A DNA stretch of 64,000 bases. Origin: Microcoleus sp. FACHB-672. GTDB taxonomy: Bacteria; Cyanobacteriota; Cyanobacteriia; Cyanobacteriales; Oscillatoriaceae. Shown here piece by piece: positions 37,733 to 47,982 of this stretch (its first letter is position 1; every line of letters begins with the position of its first letter). The translations under genes and the position numbers were made by a program. Location of the stretch: the NCBI RefSeq assembly GCF_014695725.1, contig NZ_JACJOU010000004.1, positions 124,001 to 188,000 of the forward strand, in the 5' to 3' direction. The notes beneath the pieces were generated by a model. That model ran no database searches. It saw nothing but the letters and a program-made list of their open reading frames with translations, and was not told the DNA's origin.

Positions 37733-38203
37733 ATGGCAGAGCAACAGCAGAGTAACGAGAACTTATCTTTTCAGGGCGAACCAAAGAAGCATTCAATATT
37801 TAATTCCCTGAGCCGTGCCGAAGCCTTTGCAGCCATTGCATTAGCGGCTATCGCTTCAGATGGTTACTTTACTAATACAGAGACACGAACAATCTTTCTC
37901 GTGCTATCGCGCATGAAACTTTTTGAAGGCTATTCAGAAGTACAAATTAAAAGCGTACTTGATAATTTGCTTCAATTTCTCAAGCAGCACGGAACAGAGG
38001 CGTTTGTCAACTCGGCCAAAGAATTTCTTTCCCCTGAACTTCAAGCGACAGCCTTTGCTGTATCTGTTGATTTAGTTTTGTCAGATGGCGTTTTACATAA
38101 AAAAGAGGAAAAGTTTTTAGCCGATCTTCAACACGCTTTAGGGGTTTCAGATGAAACAGCTGATCAACTGATTCACGCCATGCTTATTAAAAATCGGGGT
38201 TAG
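37733..38203 (+). CDS. TerB-like domain protein
   Basis: 156 residues from ATG 37733; a TTG 7 codons upstream also opens the frame. An all-helical TerB-like fold, two related halves each with an acidic motif: ALAAIASDGYFTNTETRTI and VDLVLSDGVLHKKEEKFL. In TerB these acidic loops bind metal. Tellurite resistance itself is not implied; such proteins occur widely in cyanobacteria as accessory cytoplasmic proteins of unknown role. No other ter genes adjoin it. Confidence 0.85.
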   Translation: MAEQQQSNENLSFQGEPKKHSIFNSLSRAEAFAAIALAAIASDGYFTNTETRTIFLVLSRMKLFEGYSEVQIKSVLDNLLQFLKQHGTEAFVNSAKEFLSPELQATAFAVSVDLVLSDGVLHKKEEKFLADLQHALGVSDETADQLIHAMLIKNRG

Positions 38204-38456
38204 AAAAGCTGCTGCGTTATAAAGTGCCGGCTATTTATGAGTTAGAACAACTCGCAAACGTCATGTCAGTAAACTTACTGATTATGATCGACATCACTGA
38301 AAGAAAAAATATCTATCACATTTGATTTGTGCCGGCATCACCTGATTGGCTGAAAGTTGTCACAACCTCACACCGATCACCATCACCCTTTTTATAATTC
38401 TTTAGTGAGATATTAAAAGGATAAGCAATAAATTGATCGAACTGGGGGGAACAAAA

Positions 38457-38705
38457 ATGGCAGTTAATTCTAGTTTTCTGTACGCCCGCAGTCGCTATTA
38501 TGGCGAAGTCAAACCGGAAAATTTAGTTTTTAATGCAAACTTGCAAGAATTCGCTCAGCGCGTCAGCATCATCACCAGCTTAGCGACTGGGGGAAAACTC
38601 TCTCTAGAAAAAGCTTACACAGATATTGAACAGCTTTGGCAACAACTAGAAAGCAGTAAAAAACAGTTGAGAGTGGGTGAACATCCTTTCCAAATAGAAG
38701 AATAA
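38457..38705 (+). CDS. Small conserved cyanobacterial protein (DUF7219-like)
   Basis: 82 residues from ATG 38457, with a GGGGGG-type run 8 bases upstream. Soluble, with the block SRYYGEVKPENLVFNANLQEF followed by a helical C-terminal half. I recall similar proteins of about 80 residues in many cyanobacteria, named DUF7219; the name is given with moderate certainty and the function is unknown. Confidence 0.75.
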   Translation: MAVNSSFLYARSRYYGEVKPENLVFNANLQEFAQRVSIITSLATGGKLSLEKAYTDIEQLWQQLESSKKQLRVGEHPFQIEE

Positions 38706-38961
38706 AAACCATGTTATTTTGGTTTTTTAAATCTTCCCAAAAACTTATTTCCTGCCGGCATCTACTAAAAAATCAAATTAAATAACATCTACATTACCTT
38801 CTATCCTTGTATTAACTCTCAGGGTTCAGTTGTTTATAGCAACTGAACCGTGAAAATCATAATCTTCTAATTTCCGCGCTGCCGGCCTCTTCTAAAAACC
38901 TTACCCACCCACATCAGAAGTGTTGTAGAGTGCAAACATCTACAAACCGGCAACTCATGCC

Positions 38962-40560
38962 ATGAATCGCGCAAACCTTACAGAAAACCCCTATTCTTCA
39001 ACCCGGCAAGTCATCCTGGGACAACGGGGTGCAGTGGCGACAAGCCAACCCCTAGCTACCCTCGCCGGCATGGAAATGTTGTGGGCGGGGGGAAATGCCG
39101 TGGATGCCGCAATTGCAATGGCGATCGCTTTAACTGTTGTTGAACCCACCTCAAACGGCATCGGTTCAGACGCTTTCGCCCTCGTTTGGGATGGCAAGTT
39201 GCACGGCTTAAATGGTTCCGGCAAAAGCTGCCAGAACTTGACAGCAGAATATTTTTCTGGGGTAGATAAAATTCCGACTTATGGCTGGCTGCCGGTGACG
39301 GTTCCAGGTGCGGTTTCTGCGTGGCGTACGGTATGGGAACGTTGGGGCCGGCTGCCATTTGAGCAACTGTTTGCGCCGGCAATTCGCTATGCCGAGGAAG
39401 GCTTTCCCGTTTCGCCGGTGACATCCCTGGCTTGGAAACGTGCAGAAGCAACTTATTTGTCTCAAATCGGCTTGGAGTTTCAAGCGTTTAAAGCAGTATT
39501 TTTTAAGAATAACCGCGCACCATCTGCCGGTGAAATTTGGGCCAGTCCTACCCATGCTGCAACCTTGCGGGAGATCGCAACCACCGGCGGCGAAAGTTTT
39601 TATAGGGGCCGACTAGCTAAGGAAATGGCGAATTTTGCCGCAGAAACCGGCGGTTTTTTAACCTTAGCTGACCTCGCAGTCCACCAAGCTGATTGGGTAA
39701 CACCAATTTCTACAGACTATCGCGGTGTGAGCGTTTGGGAAATGCCTCCCAATACCCAAGGGTTAGCCACATTAATTGCACTGAATATTTTAGAAGGTTT
39801 TGACTTAGGGAAATATCCCCGCGAGTCGGCTGACAGCTACCACCAGCAGATCGAAGCGATGAAACTTGCCTTTGCAGATGTTCACCGCTACACCGCCGAT
39901 CCCAGATTTATGGAGATGCCGGTGGAACGACTTTTAGATAAAACCTATGCAGCACAACGCCGGCAACTGATTGGAGAAACCGCCATTCCCTTAGCTGAAC
40001 CCGGTTTACCCAAAGGCGGAACCGTTTATCTCGCTGCCGCCGATGGGGAATTGATGGTTTCGTTTATCCAATCTAACTTTACAGGGTTTGGCAGTGGCGT
40101 CCTGATTCCTAGCACCGGCATCGCCTTACATAACCGGGCAATTGGGTTTACGTTAGAAGCCGGTCATCCCAACCAATATGCGCCGGCAAAGCGTCCTTTT
40201 CATACCATTATTCCTGGTTTTCTCACCCAAGATGGCGTGCCGGTAGGCCCATTTGGCGTGATGGGAGGGCCAATGCAGCCCCAAGGACATTTGCAAGTTG
40301 TGGTGAATTTAGTCGATTACGGCATGAATCCGCAAGCTGCCCTTGATGCTCCTCGCTGGCATTTTGTCAAGGATAATCACGTATTTTTAGAACCGGCTGC
40401 CGGTGTTCAATTAGCAAAAGAATTAAGTGAACATGGTCATAATATTCAAGTGAATCCAGAAGCCGGTTTATTCGGTCGCGGCCAAATCATTTTACGAAAA
40501 AATAAAGTCTTAATCGCCGCATCCGAACCCCGCGCCGATGGATTAGCACTTGCCTGGTAA
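38962..40560 (+). CDS. ggt: Gamma-glutamyltransferase (Ntn hydrolase)
   Basis: 532 residues. Cleaves or transfers the gamma-glutamyl group of glutathione and related peptides. The proenzyme is cut before a catalytic Thr; Thr354 in KGGTVYLAAADGELM fits, giving a large subunit of 353 residues and a small one of 179. Other family features: GGNAVDAAIA (43-52), NGIGSDAF (65-72), the small-subunit stretch NFTGFGSGVLIPSTGI, and MGGPMQPQGHLQVV. No signal peptide is seen, so the protein is likely cytoplasmic, or it belongs to the related acylase/hydrolase branch. Confidence 0.92.
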   Translation: MNRANLTENPYSSTRQVILGQRGAVATSQPLATLAGMEMLWAGGNAVDAAIAMAIALTVVEPTSNGIGSDAFALVWDGKLHGLNGSGKSCQNLTAEYFSGVDKIPTYGWLPVTVPGAVSAWRTVWERWGRLPFEQLFAPAIRYAEEGFPVSPVTSLAWKRAEATYLSQIGLEFQAFKAVFFKNNRAPSAGEIWASPTHAATLREIATTGGESFYRGRLAKEMANFAAETGGFLTLADLAVHQADWVTPISTDYRGVSVWEMPPNTQGLATLIALNILEGFDLGKYPRESADSYHQQIEAMKLAFADVHRYTADPRFMEMPVERLLDKTYAAQRRQLIGETAIPLAEPGLPKGGTVYLAAADGELMVSFIQSNFTGFGSGVLIPSTGIALHNRAIGFTLEAGHPNQYAPAKRPFHTIIPGFLTQDGVPVGPFGVMGGPMQPQGHLQVVVNLVDYGMNPQAALDAPRWHFVKDNHVFLEPAAGVQLAKELSEHGHNIQVNPEAGLFGRGQIILRKNKVLIAASEPRADGLALAW

Positions 40561-40656
40561 GAAATATCAAGCAGGGTGCGTGACTCACCTATCCTACTTC
40601 ATTGATTGAAATGATTAAGCCGGCCAAAAATTTATAGTGGGTTATTTCACTCGAAA

Positions 40657-40694
40657 TGATATTAGCTGATACAAAATTAGTTCAGCTAATATCA
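40657..40694. terminator. 13-bp perfect hairpin downstream of the first protease-TPR gene
   Basis: TGATATTAGCTGA (40657-40669) and TCAGCTAATATCA (40682-40694) pair perfectly with a 12-base loop. It lies just past the minus-strand stop at 40712. Only the right arm is present at the equivalent place in the second duplicated unit, so the duplication boundary falls in the loop. Confidence 0.6.
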
Positions 40695-42774
40695 ATGAAC
40701 TGACCCGATTTTTAGCGCCCTAACTGTTGTAAAATAGTTTTTCTTAATTCTTGGGCGTATTGAAGGTTGGGATTAATTTGCAGCGCCTTCTCCACAGACT
40801 CAAGAGCTTCTTTATTTCGTCCCTGCATAAATAGCATCATGCCTCGGAAATTCCAAGCCTCAGCATCGTTAGGCGTAATTTGAATTACTTTGTCAAAAGA
40901 AGCAACCGCATCTTTGTAGCGTTTCAAGTCATATAACGCAAAGCCTCGGTTGTACCAAGCCACAGCAAATTCAGATTTAATTTGAATCGCCTTGTCATAA
41001 GAAGCAACCGCATCTTCGTAGCGTTTCAAGCTGCTTAGTGCCAAGCCTCGGTTATACCAAGCATCTGCATTTTGAGGCTGAATTTGAGTCGCCTTGTCAT
41101 AAGCAGCAACCGCATCTTTATAGCGTTTCAAGCCATATAGCGCATTGCCTTGCTTAAACCACAAAGCCGTCACAACAACGATAGAATTAACTTGAAATGT
41201 CTTGTCATAAGAAGCAACCGCATCTTCATAGCGTTTCAAGTCATATAGCGCATTGCCTCGCTTAAACCAAGCATCAGCATTGTTAGGATTAATTTGAATT
41301 GCCTTGTCATAAGAAGCAACCGCATCTTCATAGCGTTTTAAGTCATATAGCGCATTACCTCGAAACATCAAAGCCAAACCATAGTTAGACTTCATTTGAA
41401 TTGCCTTGTCATAAGAAGCAACCGCATCTTCGTAGCGTTTCAAGTGATATAGTGCCCAGCCTCGGCCAAACCAAGCCCGAGCAAAGCCAGACTTCATTTG
41501 AATTGCCTTGTCATAAGAAGTAACCGCAGCTTCGTAGCGTTTCAAGTTGCTTAGCGCAAAGCCTCGGCTCAACCAAGCATCAGCAAAGTCAGGTTTAATT
41601 TGAATTGCCTTGTCATAAGCAGCAAGTGCATCTTCTTCGAATTGATACGGCTGAAAATCGTGGCCGAGTTTCAACCATTCTTGGGCACTTCGTACACTAG
41701 CAGCATCACCGATAGAAGGCTTATGAACATTTGCTAGATATATATTGATGGGAATTGCCCACTTACTATGGGAAGGAGAAACTTCCGCTTTATCAAAATT
41801 GGTATTGACTTTCGACGGTGGTTTTTGTGGTTGCTTACTAGCTTTGTGTGCCGCAAGAAAAGAAGCTTCTAGCCCCCCAATTCCGTGAACTGCCACCACC
41901 TTGCCAATTTTATCAAACACAGGACTCCCACTCATTTCCTTAGGAGTCATGGCACTATAAGAAATATCATAACCATCAGCAAAATCTTCCTTTGATAATA
42001 CACGGCTGGCAACGAACTCCTTATCTATTTTTCCACTATCTGTCTTTTTTGCAAATCCAGAAATGTAGGCATTATCGCCAACTTTAAAACTCTCAGAATT
42101 GCCCAACTCAAGAGCTTTGTAAGAGCAATGTTGGCTGCCAGAATCAAACATCACCAATGCTAAATCATGATTGGGAAAAAGTCGAACTTTGTTAGCTCCC
42201 CAAACTTTCAAGTCATGGGTTTGTAGTTGCACTTGGCTACTCATCCCAATGACATGACGTGTGGTTAGCACTGTGCAGACATTCTTTTCTCCAGCCACAA
42301 AAAATCCGGTGCCATTTCTCTCCCCTTTCTCATGAGTAATTAGCACAAGACTAGGAGTTAATTTGGCAATATGAGGGGGAGTAAGTAGCTTGGTAACACC
42401 GGCAGATAATTTTTTTACACCACTACAGCCCGTGAGAGATAAAGTAAAAATGCTACAGAAAAGCAACCAGTACCGAAATTTCTTCATAGTGCACCCAAAG
42501 AATTTAAGAGTTAACGCTCAGCAGCTTTTGTTGCCGGCTCCACAAAATAGTAATCTTTCTAGGAAAGTGGGATGCTTGCCTTCAAAGTCCCTATTTTGCG
42601 AGGCAGTTTTATTTTCCTCAAACCCACCAGTCGTTAAAACCGCCGGCTAATAACCTAGTTCAGTTTTAACCGGCTGCAAAACAAATGGCTAGTGGTATTG
42701 AGACAACTTTCCCAATGATGCCGGTGTTTCAACCTCAGTATGCAGACATCAAAACTTGGATTGTGGCTAAAATT
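40673..42774. repeat. Tandem segmental duplication, unit A
   Basis: Begins AAAATTAGTTCAGC (40673) and ends GTGGCTAAAATT (42774). The gene and its upstream spacer match unit B (42769-45106) closely. Unit A is 2102 bp; B is 236 bp longer because of one extra TPR and a segment of about 130 bp in the spacer. Confidence 0.85.
40712..42487 (-). CDS. Trypsin-like serine protease / TPR lipoprotein, copy A
   Basis: 591 residues. A lipoprotein signal (LSLTGC, Cys21) anchors it on the outer face of a membrane. A trypsin-like domain follows (about 40-260): His in TTRHVIG, Asp in NHDLALV, Ser in MSGSPVF. The residue before MSGSP is Glu here (Gly in copy B), at the oxyanion loop. Residues about 265-590 are nine TPR units, most of them 34 residues with the consensus AWxxRGxALxxLKRYEDAVASYDKAIQ. 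The TPRs probably bind a partner or substrate. Copy B upstream is a tandem paralogue with ten TPRs. Family function is not known. Confidence 0.88.
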   Translation of the reverse strand: MKKFRYWLLFCSIFTLSLTGCSGVKKLSAGVTKLLTPPHIAKLTPSLVLITHEKGERNGTGFFVAGEKNVCTVLTTRHVIGMSSQVQLQTHDLKVWGANKVRLFPNHDLALVMFDSGSQHCSYKALELGNSESFKVGDNAYISGFAKKTDSGKIDKEFVASRVLSKEDFADGYDISYSAMTPKEMSGSPVFDKIGKVVAVHGIGGLEASFLAAHKASKQPQKPPSKVNTNFDKAEVSPSHSKWAIPINIYLANVHKPSIGDAASVRSAQEWLKLGHDFQPYQFEEDALAAYDKAIQIKPDFADAWLSRGFALSNLKRYEAAVTSYDKAIQMKSGFARAWFGRGWALYHLKRYEDAVASYDKAIQMKSNYGLALMFRGNALYDLKRYEDAVASYDKAIQINPNNADAWFKRGNALYDLKRYEDAVASYDKTFQVNSIVVVTALWFKQGNALYGLKRYKDAVAAYDKATQIQPQNADAWYNRGLALSSLKRYEDAVASYDKAIQIKSEFAVAWYNRGFALYDLKRYKDAVASFDKVIQITPNDAEAWNFRGMMLFMQGRNKEALESVEKALQINPNLQYAQELRKTILQQLGR

Positions 42775-45106
42775 AGTTCAGCTAATATCAATGAATTCAC
42801 ACAATTTTTAGCGCCCTAACTGTTGTAGAATAGTTTTTCGTAATTCTTGGGCGTATTGAACGTTGGGATTAATTTTCAGCCCCTTCTCCACAGACTCAAG
42901 CGCTTCTTGATTTCGTCCCAATAAAACTAGCACTATGCTGCGTCCAAACCAAGCATCAGCATCATTAGGCTGAATTTGAATTGCCTTGTCATAAGAAGCT
43001 ACCGCATCTTTGTAACGTTTCAAGTCATATAGCACACCGCCTCGGAAAAACCAAGCATCAGCAAAGTCCGGCTTAATTTGAATCGCCTTGTCATAAGAAG
43101 CAACTGCATCTCCGTAGCGTTTTAAGTCAGATAGCACACCGCCTCGGTTATACCAAGCATTTGCAAAGTCAGACTTAATTTGAATCGCTTTGTCATAAGA
43201 AGCAACTGCTTGCTTGTAGCGCTTTAACTTGCTTAGCGCCAAGCCTTGGTTATACCAAGCATCAGCATCGTTAAGGCGAAGTTTAATCGCCTTATCATAA
43301 GAAGCTACCGCATCTTCATAGCGTTTCAAGTCAGATAGCGCATTGCCTCGCTTAAACCAAGCCGTCTGAGAAAAGCCAGAATCAACTTGAATCACTTTGT
43401 CATAAGAAGCAACCGCATCTTCATAGCGTTTCAAGTCAGATAGCGCATTGCCTCGCTTAAACCAAGCCATACCATTGTTAGGATTAACTTGAATTGCCTT
43501 GTCATAAGAAGCTACCGCATCTTTGTAGCGTTTCAAGTCATATAACGCATTGCCTCGGAAAAACCAAACCGAACGATAGTCAGGTTTAATTTGAATTGCC
43601 TTGTCATAAGAAGCAATCGCATCTTCGTAGCGTTTCAAGTGATATAGCGCCAAGCCTCGGAAAAACCAAGCCTGAGCAAAGCCAGACTTTATTTGAATTG
43701 CCTTGTCATAAGCAGCAACCGCAGCTTCGTAGCGTTGCAAGTTAAATAGCGCACCGCCTCGGCCATCCCAAGCATCAGCAAAGTCAGATTTAATTTGAAT
43801 TGCCTTGTCATAAGCAGCAAGCGAATCTTCTTCCAATCGATACGTCTGAAAATCATTGCCGATCTTCACCCACTCTTTGGCACTTTGTGTACTACTAACA
43901 TCACTAGCAGGAAGCTTATGAACATTTGCTAGATATGTATTAATGGGAATTGCCCACTTACTATCGGGAGTTTCTCCTCCCAGCTTATCAAAGTTAATAT
44001 TGACTCCCGACGGTGGTTTTTGTGATAGCTTGCCACCCGGTCTGAATGCCATTATAAAAGAAACTTCTGCCCCAGAAAGTCCTTGGACTGCCACCACCTT
44101 GCCGATTTTATCAAACACAGGACTCCCACTCATTCCCTCAGCAGTCATGGCAGTATAAGAAATAGCATAACCATCAGTTACGTCTTGCTTTATTAATACA
44201 CGACTGGAAGCAAATTGCTGGGTTATTTTTTCACTATTTATCTCTTTAGCAAATCCAAAAATGTAGGCATTATCGCCTACTTTGAAACTATCAGAATTGC
44301 CCAATTCAAGAGCTTTGTAAGGGCAACCTTGGCTGCCGAAATCGAACATTACCAACGCTAAATCATGATTGGGGAAAAGTCGAACTTTGTTAGCTCCCCA
44401 AACTTTCAAGTCATGGGTTTGTAGTTGCACTTGGCTACTCATCCCAATGACATGACGTGTGGTTAGCACTGTGCAGACATTCTTTTCTCCAGCCACAAAA
44501 AATCCGGTGCCATTTCCCTCTCTTTTCCCGTGGGTAATTAGCACAAGACTGGGAGTTAATTTGGCAATATGAGGGGGAGTAATTAGCTTGGTAACACCGG
44601 CAGATAATTTTTTTACACTACTACAGCCCGTGAGAGATAAAGTAAAAATGCTGTAGAAAAGCAACCAGTACCGAATTTTCTTCATAGTGCACCCAAAGAA
44701 TTTAAGAGTTAATGCTCAGAGTAACCTTTGATAGATTTTTCTCACTTAGTCTAAAGAGTAATGAGAAGCTGATAACAATTTTTGAGAAATTACTGCCCAA
44801 AAATTTATAGATTTTAAAGCTTCTAATTGCCGGCTGCCGGTTTAAAATAGTAGCTTTTATTGCCGGCTCCCCAAAACAGCAATCTTTCTAGGAAAGTGGG
44901 ATGCTTGCCTTCAAAGTTCCTATTTTTAAGGCAAGGCTGTTTTACTTTCCTGAAACCCGTCAGCAGTTAAAACCGGCGGCTAATAACCTAAGTCAGTTTT
45001 AACCGGCTGCAAAACAAATGGCTAGTGGTATTGAGCAACTTTCCCGATGATGCCGGTGTTTCAACCTCAGTATGCAGGCATCAAAACCCGGAGTGTGGCT
45101 AAAATT
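42769..45106. repeat. Tandem segmental duplication, unit B
   Basis: Second copy of the unit A segment, including the whole gene and a spacer with GGGATGCTTGCCTTCAAAGT and CAACCTCAGTATGCAG blocks. It shares its last bases GTGGCTAAAATT with the end of unit A, which marks the joint. It contains about 130 bp (near 44720-44850) absent from unit A. The rest of the spacer to 45383 has no supported gene. Confidence 0.85.
42808..44685 (-). CDS. Trypsin-like serine protease / TPR lipoprotein, copy B
   Basis: 625 residues, same plan as copy A: lipobox LSLTGC (Cys21), trypsin-like domain with TTRHVIG, NHDLALV and GMSGSPVF (a standard-like Gly-Met-Ser-Gly loop), then ten TPRs. The 34-residue difference from copy A is exactly one TPR, so the copies diverged by gain or loss of a repeat. 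Differences elsewhere are scattered point changes, densest in the repeat. Copy B has the more complete catalytic loop and so is the better candidate for an active protease. Confidence 0.9.
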   Translation of the reverse strand: MKKIRYWLLFYSIFTLSLTGCSSVKKLSAGVTKLITPPHIAKLTPSLVLITHGKREGNGTGFFVAGEKNVCTVLTTRHVIGMSSQVQLQTHDLKVWGANKVRLFPNHDLALVMFDFGSQGCPYKALELGNSDSFKVGDNAYIFGFAKEINSEKITQQFASSRVLIKQDVTDGYAISYTAMTAEGMSGSPVFDKIGKVVAVQGLSGAEVSFIMAFRPGGKLSQKPPSGVNINFDKLGGETPDSKWAIPINTYLANVHKLPASDVSSTQSAKEWVKIGNDFQTYRLEEDSLAAYDKAIQIKSDFADAWDGRGGALFNLQRYEAAVAAYDKAIQIKSGFAQAWFFRGLALYHLKRYEDAIASYDKAIQIKPDYRSVWFFRGNALYDLKRYKDAVASYDKAIQVNPNNGMAWFKRGNALSDLKRYEDAVASYDKVIQVDSGFSQTAWFKRGNALSDLKRYEDAVASYDKAIKLRLNDADAWYNQGLALSKLKRYKQAVASYDKAIQIKSDFANAWYNRGGVLSDLKRYGDAVASYDKAIQIKPDFADAWFFRGGVLYDLKRYKDAVASYDKAIQIQPNDADAWFGRSIVLVLLGRNQEALESVEKGLKINPNVQYAQELRKTILQQLGR

Positions 45107-45383
45107 GCGGCAGCTTGCAACCGGCACTTAATAATAATGCCGGCCTCACGATTAACCCATCTGAGAAGGTTAGGTGCAAACAGAGGCAAGCGTTTTATGG
45201 TAAAACAACCGAATTTAGCAGTAAAGGAAACTTGATGGTTGTGCCGCACCCATCAAGGTTGCCACCTGGCTGGATTGTTTAACCTGTACTGCGTAGAATC
45301 ATGTTGCCCTTGATTGCGGCGAACCTGAAGAACTTAGCACCACAACCGCCCACGCGGCTTCACAATGTTTAAAAAATCACGCC

Positions 45384-46883
45384 ATGAAACGAACCTGGCT
45401 TTTATTTTTACTGATTCTGGCCTTACCTAGCGCCGCCCTCGCTGCGGAAACAGCAGCCCCAGGCGGCTTTTTAGATGCCATTGATGCTGTCTTCGCCCAG
45501 ATGGTTGAGGCAATGTCTGGGCTGCTGTTCTTAAGCATCGGCGGGATGCCCTTTATTGTGCTGTGGCTGATTGGCGGTGCAATCTTCTTTACCATCCGGA
45601 TGGGTTTTGTTAACATTCGGGCTTTCAAGCACGCTATCTACGTGGTTCGGGGGCATTATGACGACCCAGCGGAAGAGGGCGAAGTCACGCACTTTCAAGC
45701 TTTATCGGCTGCCTTGTCGGCAACAGTGGGGCTGGGTAACATTGCCGGCGTGGCTATTGCCATCAAGCTAGGCGGCCCGGGCGCGATGTTTTGGATGACC
45801 CTCGCCGGCCTATTGGGCATGAGTAGCAAGTTTGTTGAGTGTACCCTGGGCCTTAAATACCGGCTGATCAGCCCAGATGGCCGTGTTTCTGGTGGCCCCA
45901 TGTACTTTTTATCTCGCGGACTCGCTGAGGTTGGCTTACGCCCACTGGGTAAGGTTCTAGCAATTTTCTTTGCGATCTTCTGCATCGGCGGGTCTTTCGG
46001 CGGGGGCAATATGTTCCAAGCCAACCAATCCTTTGCCGCCGTCGCCCAAGTTTTGCCGGTTTTTGCTGGCCGCAGTTGGCTGTACGGTTTAGTGATTGCC
46101 TTTTTGGTTGCCCTCGTCATTATCGGCGGAATTCGTCGCATTGGGGCAGTGGCAGAACTGTTAGTGCCGGCTATGTGCCTCCTCTATGTCTTAGCTTCCC
46201 TGTGGATTCTGCTGTTGAACATCCCGGAAATCCCTGGTGCTTTTGCCACGGTTGTCAGGGAAGCGTTTTCTCCTACAGCCGTTGAGGGAGGCTTTATTGG
46301 GGTACTTGTGCAGGGGGTGAGACGCGCGTCTTTCTCCAACGAGGCGGGGATTGGATCGGCATCCATCGCCCACTCAGCCGCCCGGACTCATGAGCCGGTT
46401 CGTGAAGGAATTGTCGCCCTGCTAGAACCCTTTATCGACACGGTGGTGATCTGCAATATGACTGCAATTGTCGTCATTCTCACCGGCGTCTACAGCAATC
46501 CGGCAACTGCCAACTTAGATGGCATTTACATGACCTCAGCGGCCTTTTCAACCGTCATTAGTTGGTTTCCTGCAATCTTAGCGATTTCTGTTTTCCTGTT
46601 TGCTTTCTCAACGATGATTTCTTGGAGTTACTACGGGGAAAGAGCTTGGGCGTATCTATTTGGGGAAAATACAACAATTTTTTACAAGGCACTGTTCGTA
46701 ATCTGCGTCTTCATCGGCTCAGTGGTGAACCTGCGCTCAGTGCTTGACTTCAGCGACATGATGATCTTAACGATGGCGTTCCCTAATATGTTGGGCGGCT
46801 TCCTCTTATCTGGAAAGGTGGCAGCTGATCTCAAGAATTATATGGATCGTCTCAATCGTGGGGAGATGCCGGTTTATAAGTAG
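45384..46883 (+). CDS. Sodium:alanine symporter family (AGCS) transporter
   Basis: 499 residues. Imports alanine or glycine with sodium. After a short signal-like leader (residues 1-20, LLFLLILALPSAALA), about ten membrane segments follow. The AGCS signature is at SATVGLGNIAGVAIAIKLGGPG (about 113-134), with FSNEAGIGSASIAHSAA (about 315-331) as the second family block and FSTMISWSYYGERAW near 410. It ends at 46883 facing lipA, with a repeat-rich spacer between. No partner genes adjoin it. Confidence 0.95.
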   Translation: MKRTWLLFLLILALPSAALAAETAAPGGFLDAIDAVFAQMVEAMSGLLFLSIGGMPFIVLWLIGGAIFFTIRMGFVNIRAFKHAIYVVRGHYDDPAEEGEVTHFQALSAALSATVGLGNIAGVAIAIKLGGPGAMFWMTLAGLLGMSSKFVECTLGLKYRLISPDGRVSGGPMYFLSRGLAEVGLRPLGKVLAIFFAIFCIGGSFGGGNMFQANQSFAAVAQVLPVFAGRSWLYGLVIAFLVALVIIGGIRRIGAVAELLVPAMCLLYVLASLWILLLNIPEIPGAFATVVREAFSPTAVEGGFIGVLVQGVRRASFSNEAGIGSASIAHSAARTHEPVREGIVALLEPFIDTVVICNMTAIVVILTGVYSNPATANLDGIYMTSAAFSTVISWFPAILAISVFLFAFSTMISWSYYGERAWAYLFGENTTIFYKALFVICVFIGSVVNLRSVLDFSDMMILTMAFPNMLGGFLLSGKVAADLKNYMDRLNRGEMPVYK

Positions 46884-47045
46884 GGCATGGGGCATAGGGC
46901 ATGGCGAATGGGGCATGGGGCATGGCTACGCCAACCTAAAGGTACGGGCATAAATTCAGGAATGAGGAATCAGCAACATTTCTCCCCTCAGCACTCAGCA
47001 CTAAAAACTCCCCCATTCCCCATGCCCCATGCCCAATCCCCTATT
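46884..47045. repeat. GGGGCAT inverted repeat between convergent genes
   Basis: Left arm (46884-46925) has several GGGCATGG/GGGGCAT units; the right arm (47013-47045) carries the complement ATTCCCCATGCCCCATGCCC. Together they can fold as one long imperfect hairpin in transcripts of the symporter (rightward) or lipA (leftward). GGGGCATGGGGCAT strings are common spacer repeats in cyanobacteria. Confidence 0.6.
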
Positions 47046-47982
47046 CCCTCTCCCCAGCATGATACGAACTGCGAACCAATGGGCCAGATCGGACGTGGGA
47101 AAAGCCCATTTCTGTGGCGATTTCGCCCAGCCGGCTAAATTCTTCGGGTGTCCAATATTTTTGCACCGGCAGGTGTTCTAAAGAAGGACGCATATACTGT
47201 CCCAAGGTGATGCGATCACAGCCGGCTTCTCGCAAATCTTTCATTGCCTCGATTATTTCCGCTTCTGTTTCCCCGTGTCCCAGCATTAACCCTGATTTGG
47301 TGGGAATGCTGGGATTAATTTCTTTAACGATCCGCAACACATCCAGCGATCGCTCATACTTCGCACCCCGGCGCACCGGCCCCTGCAAGCGTCTGACGGT
47401 TTCAATATTGTGGTTATAACAGGCGGGATTTGCTTTAACGACTGTCTCAATGCGTTGGCGCTGCTGCTGTGCCGGTGGAATCTCCTCAGAATGACCGCCC
47501 CAAAAATCGGCGGTGAGCACTTCAATCTCAGTTTGGGGATTGAGCCGGCGCACCGCTTCTATTGTCGCCACAAACCAGCTGGCCCCGCTATCGGGCAAGT
47601 CATCTCTGGCAACAGATGTCAGGACAACATAACGTAAGCCCAATTGCTGCACGGCGTCGGCTACCTTCTGGGGTTCCTCAGGATCTAAAGGCATCGGCGC
47701 ATGACCTTTATCCACTTGACAAAACGCACAGGAACGGGTGCAAACTGGACCCATGAGCAGAAATGTTGCGGTTTTCTGTGAATAGCACTCACCTCTGTTG
47801 GGACACCGGCCCTCTTCACAAATGGTGTGGATCTGGCGCTGCTTAATAATTCTTTGAACTGTCGAAAGTTGGCTGGCTTTACCGATAGGGCGTCGCAGCC
47901 ACTCTGGCATCGCTTCAATTTCTGCCCTCAGATGTTTGTTTGAAGATGGAGTTACAGAAGGTTGCTGATTTTGGTTAGGCAT
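47041..47982 (-). CDS. lipA: Lipoyl synthase LipA
   Basis: 313 residues from ATG 47982; the frame is open 14 codons further. A radical SAM enzyme that inserts two sulfurs into protein-bound octanoate. Both iron-sulfur sites are complete: [12 protein letters not shown] (Cys55, 60, 66) for the auxiliary cluster and CTRSCAFC (Cys81, 85, 88) for the radical SAM cluster, followed by the ExEV-type strands (EIEVLTADF) and the conserved C-terminal [10 protein letters not shown] with the essential serine region. Cyanobacteria often have two lipA genes; the other is not here. Confidence 0.95.
   Translation of the reverse strand: MPNQNQQPSVTPSSNKHLRAEIEAMPEWLRRPIGKASQLSTVQRIIKQRQIHTICEEGRCPNRGECYSQKTATFLLMGPVCTRSCAFCQVDKGHAPMPLDPEEPQKVADAVQQLGLRYVVLTSVARDDLPDSGASWFVATIEAVRRLNPQTEIEVLTADFWGGHSEEIPPAQQQRQRIETVVKANPACYNHNIETVRRLQGPVRRGAKYERSLDVLRIVKEINPSIPTKSGLMLGHGETEAEIIEAMKDLREAGCDRITLGQYMRPSLEHLPVQKYWTPEEFSRLGEIATEMGFSHVRSGPLVRSSYHAGERE

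Noticed and set aside
45047-45235. 62-codon rightward frame in the duplicated spacer
   Set aside because: Not maintained in the matching part of unit A; no motif.
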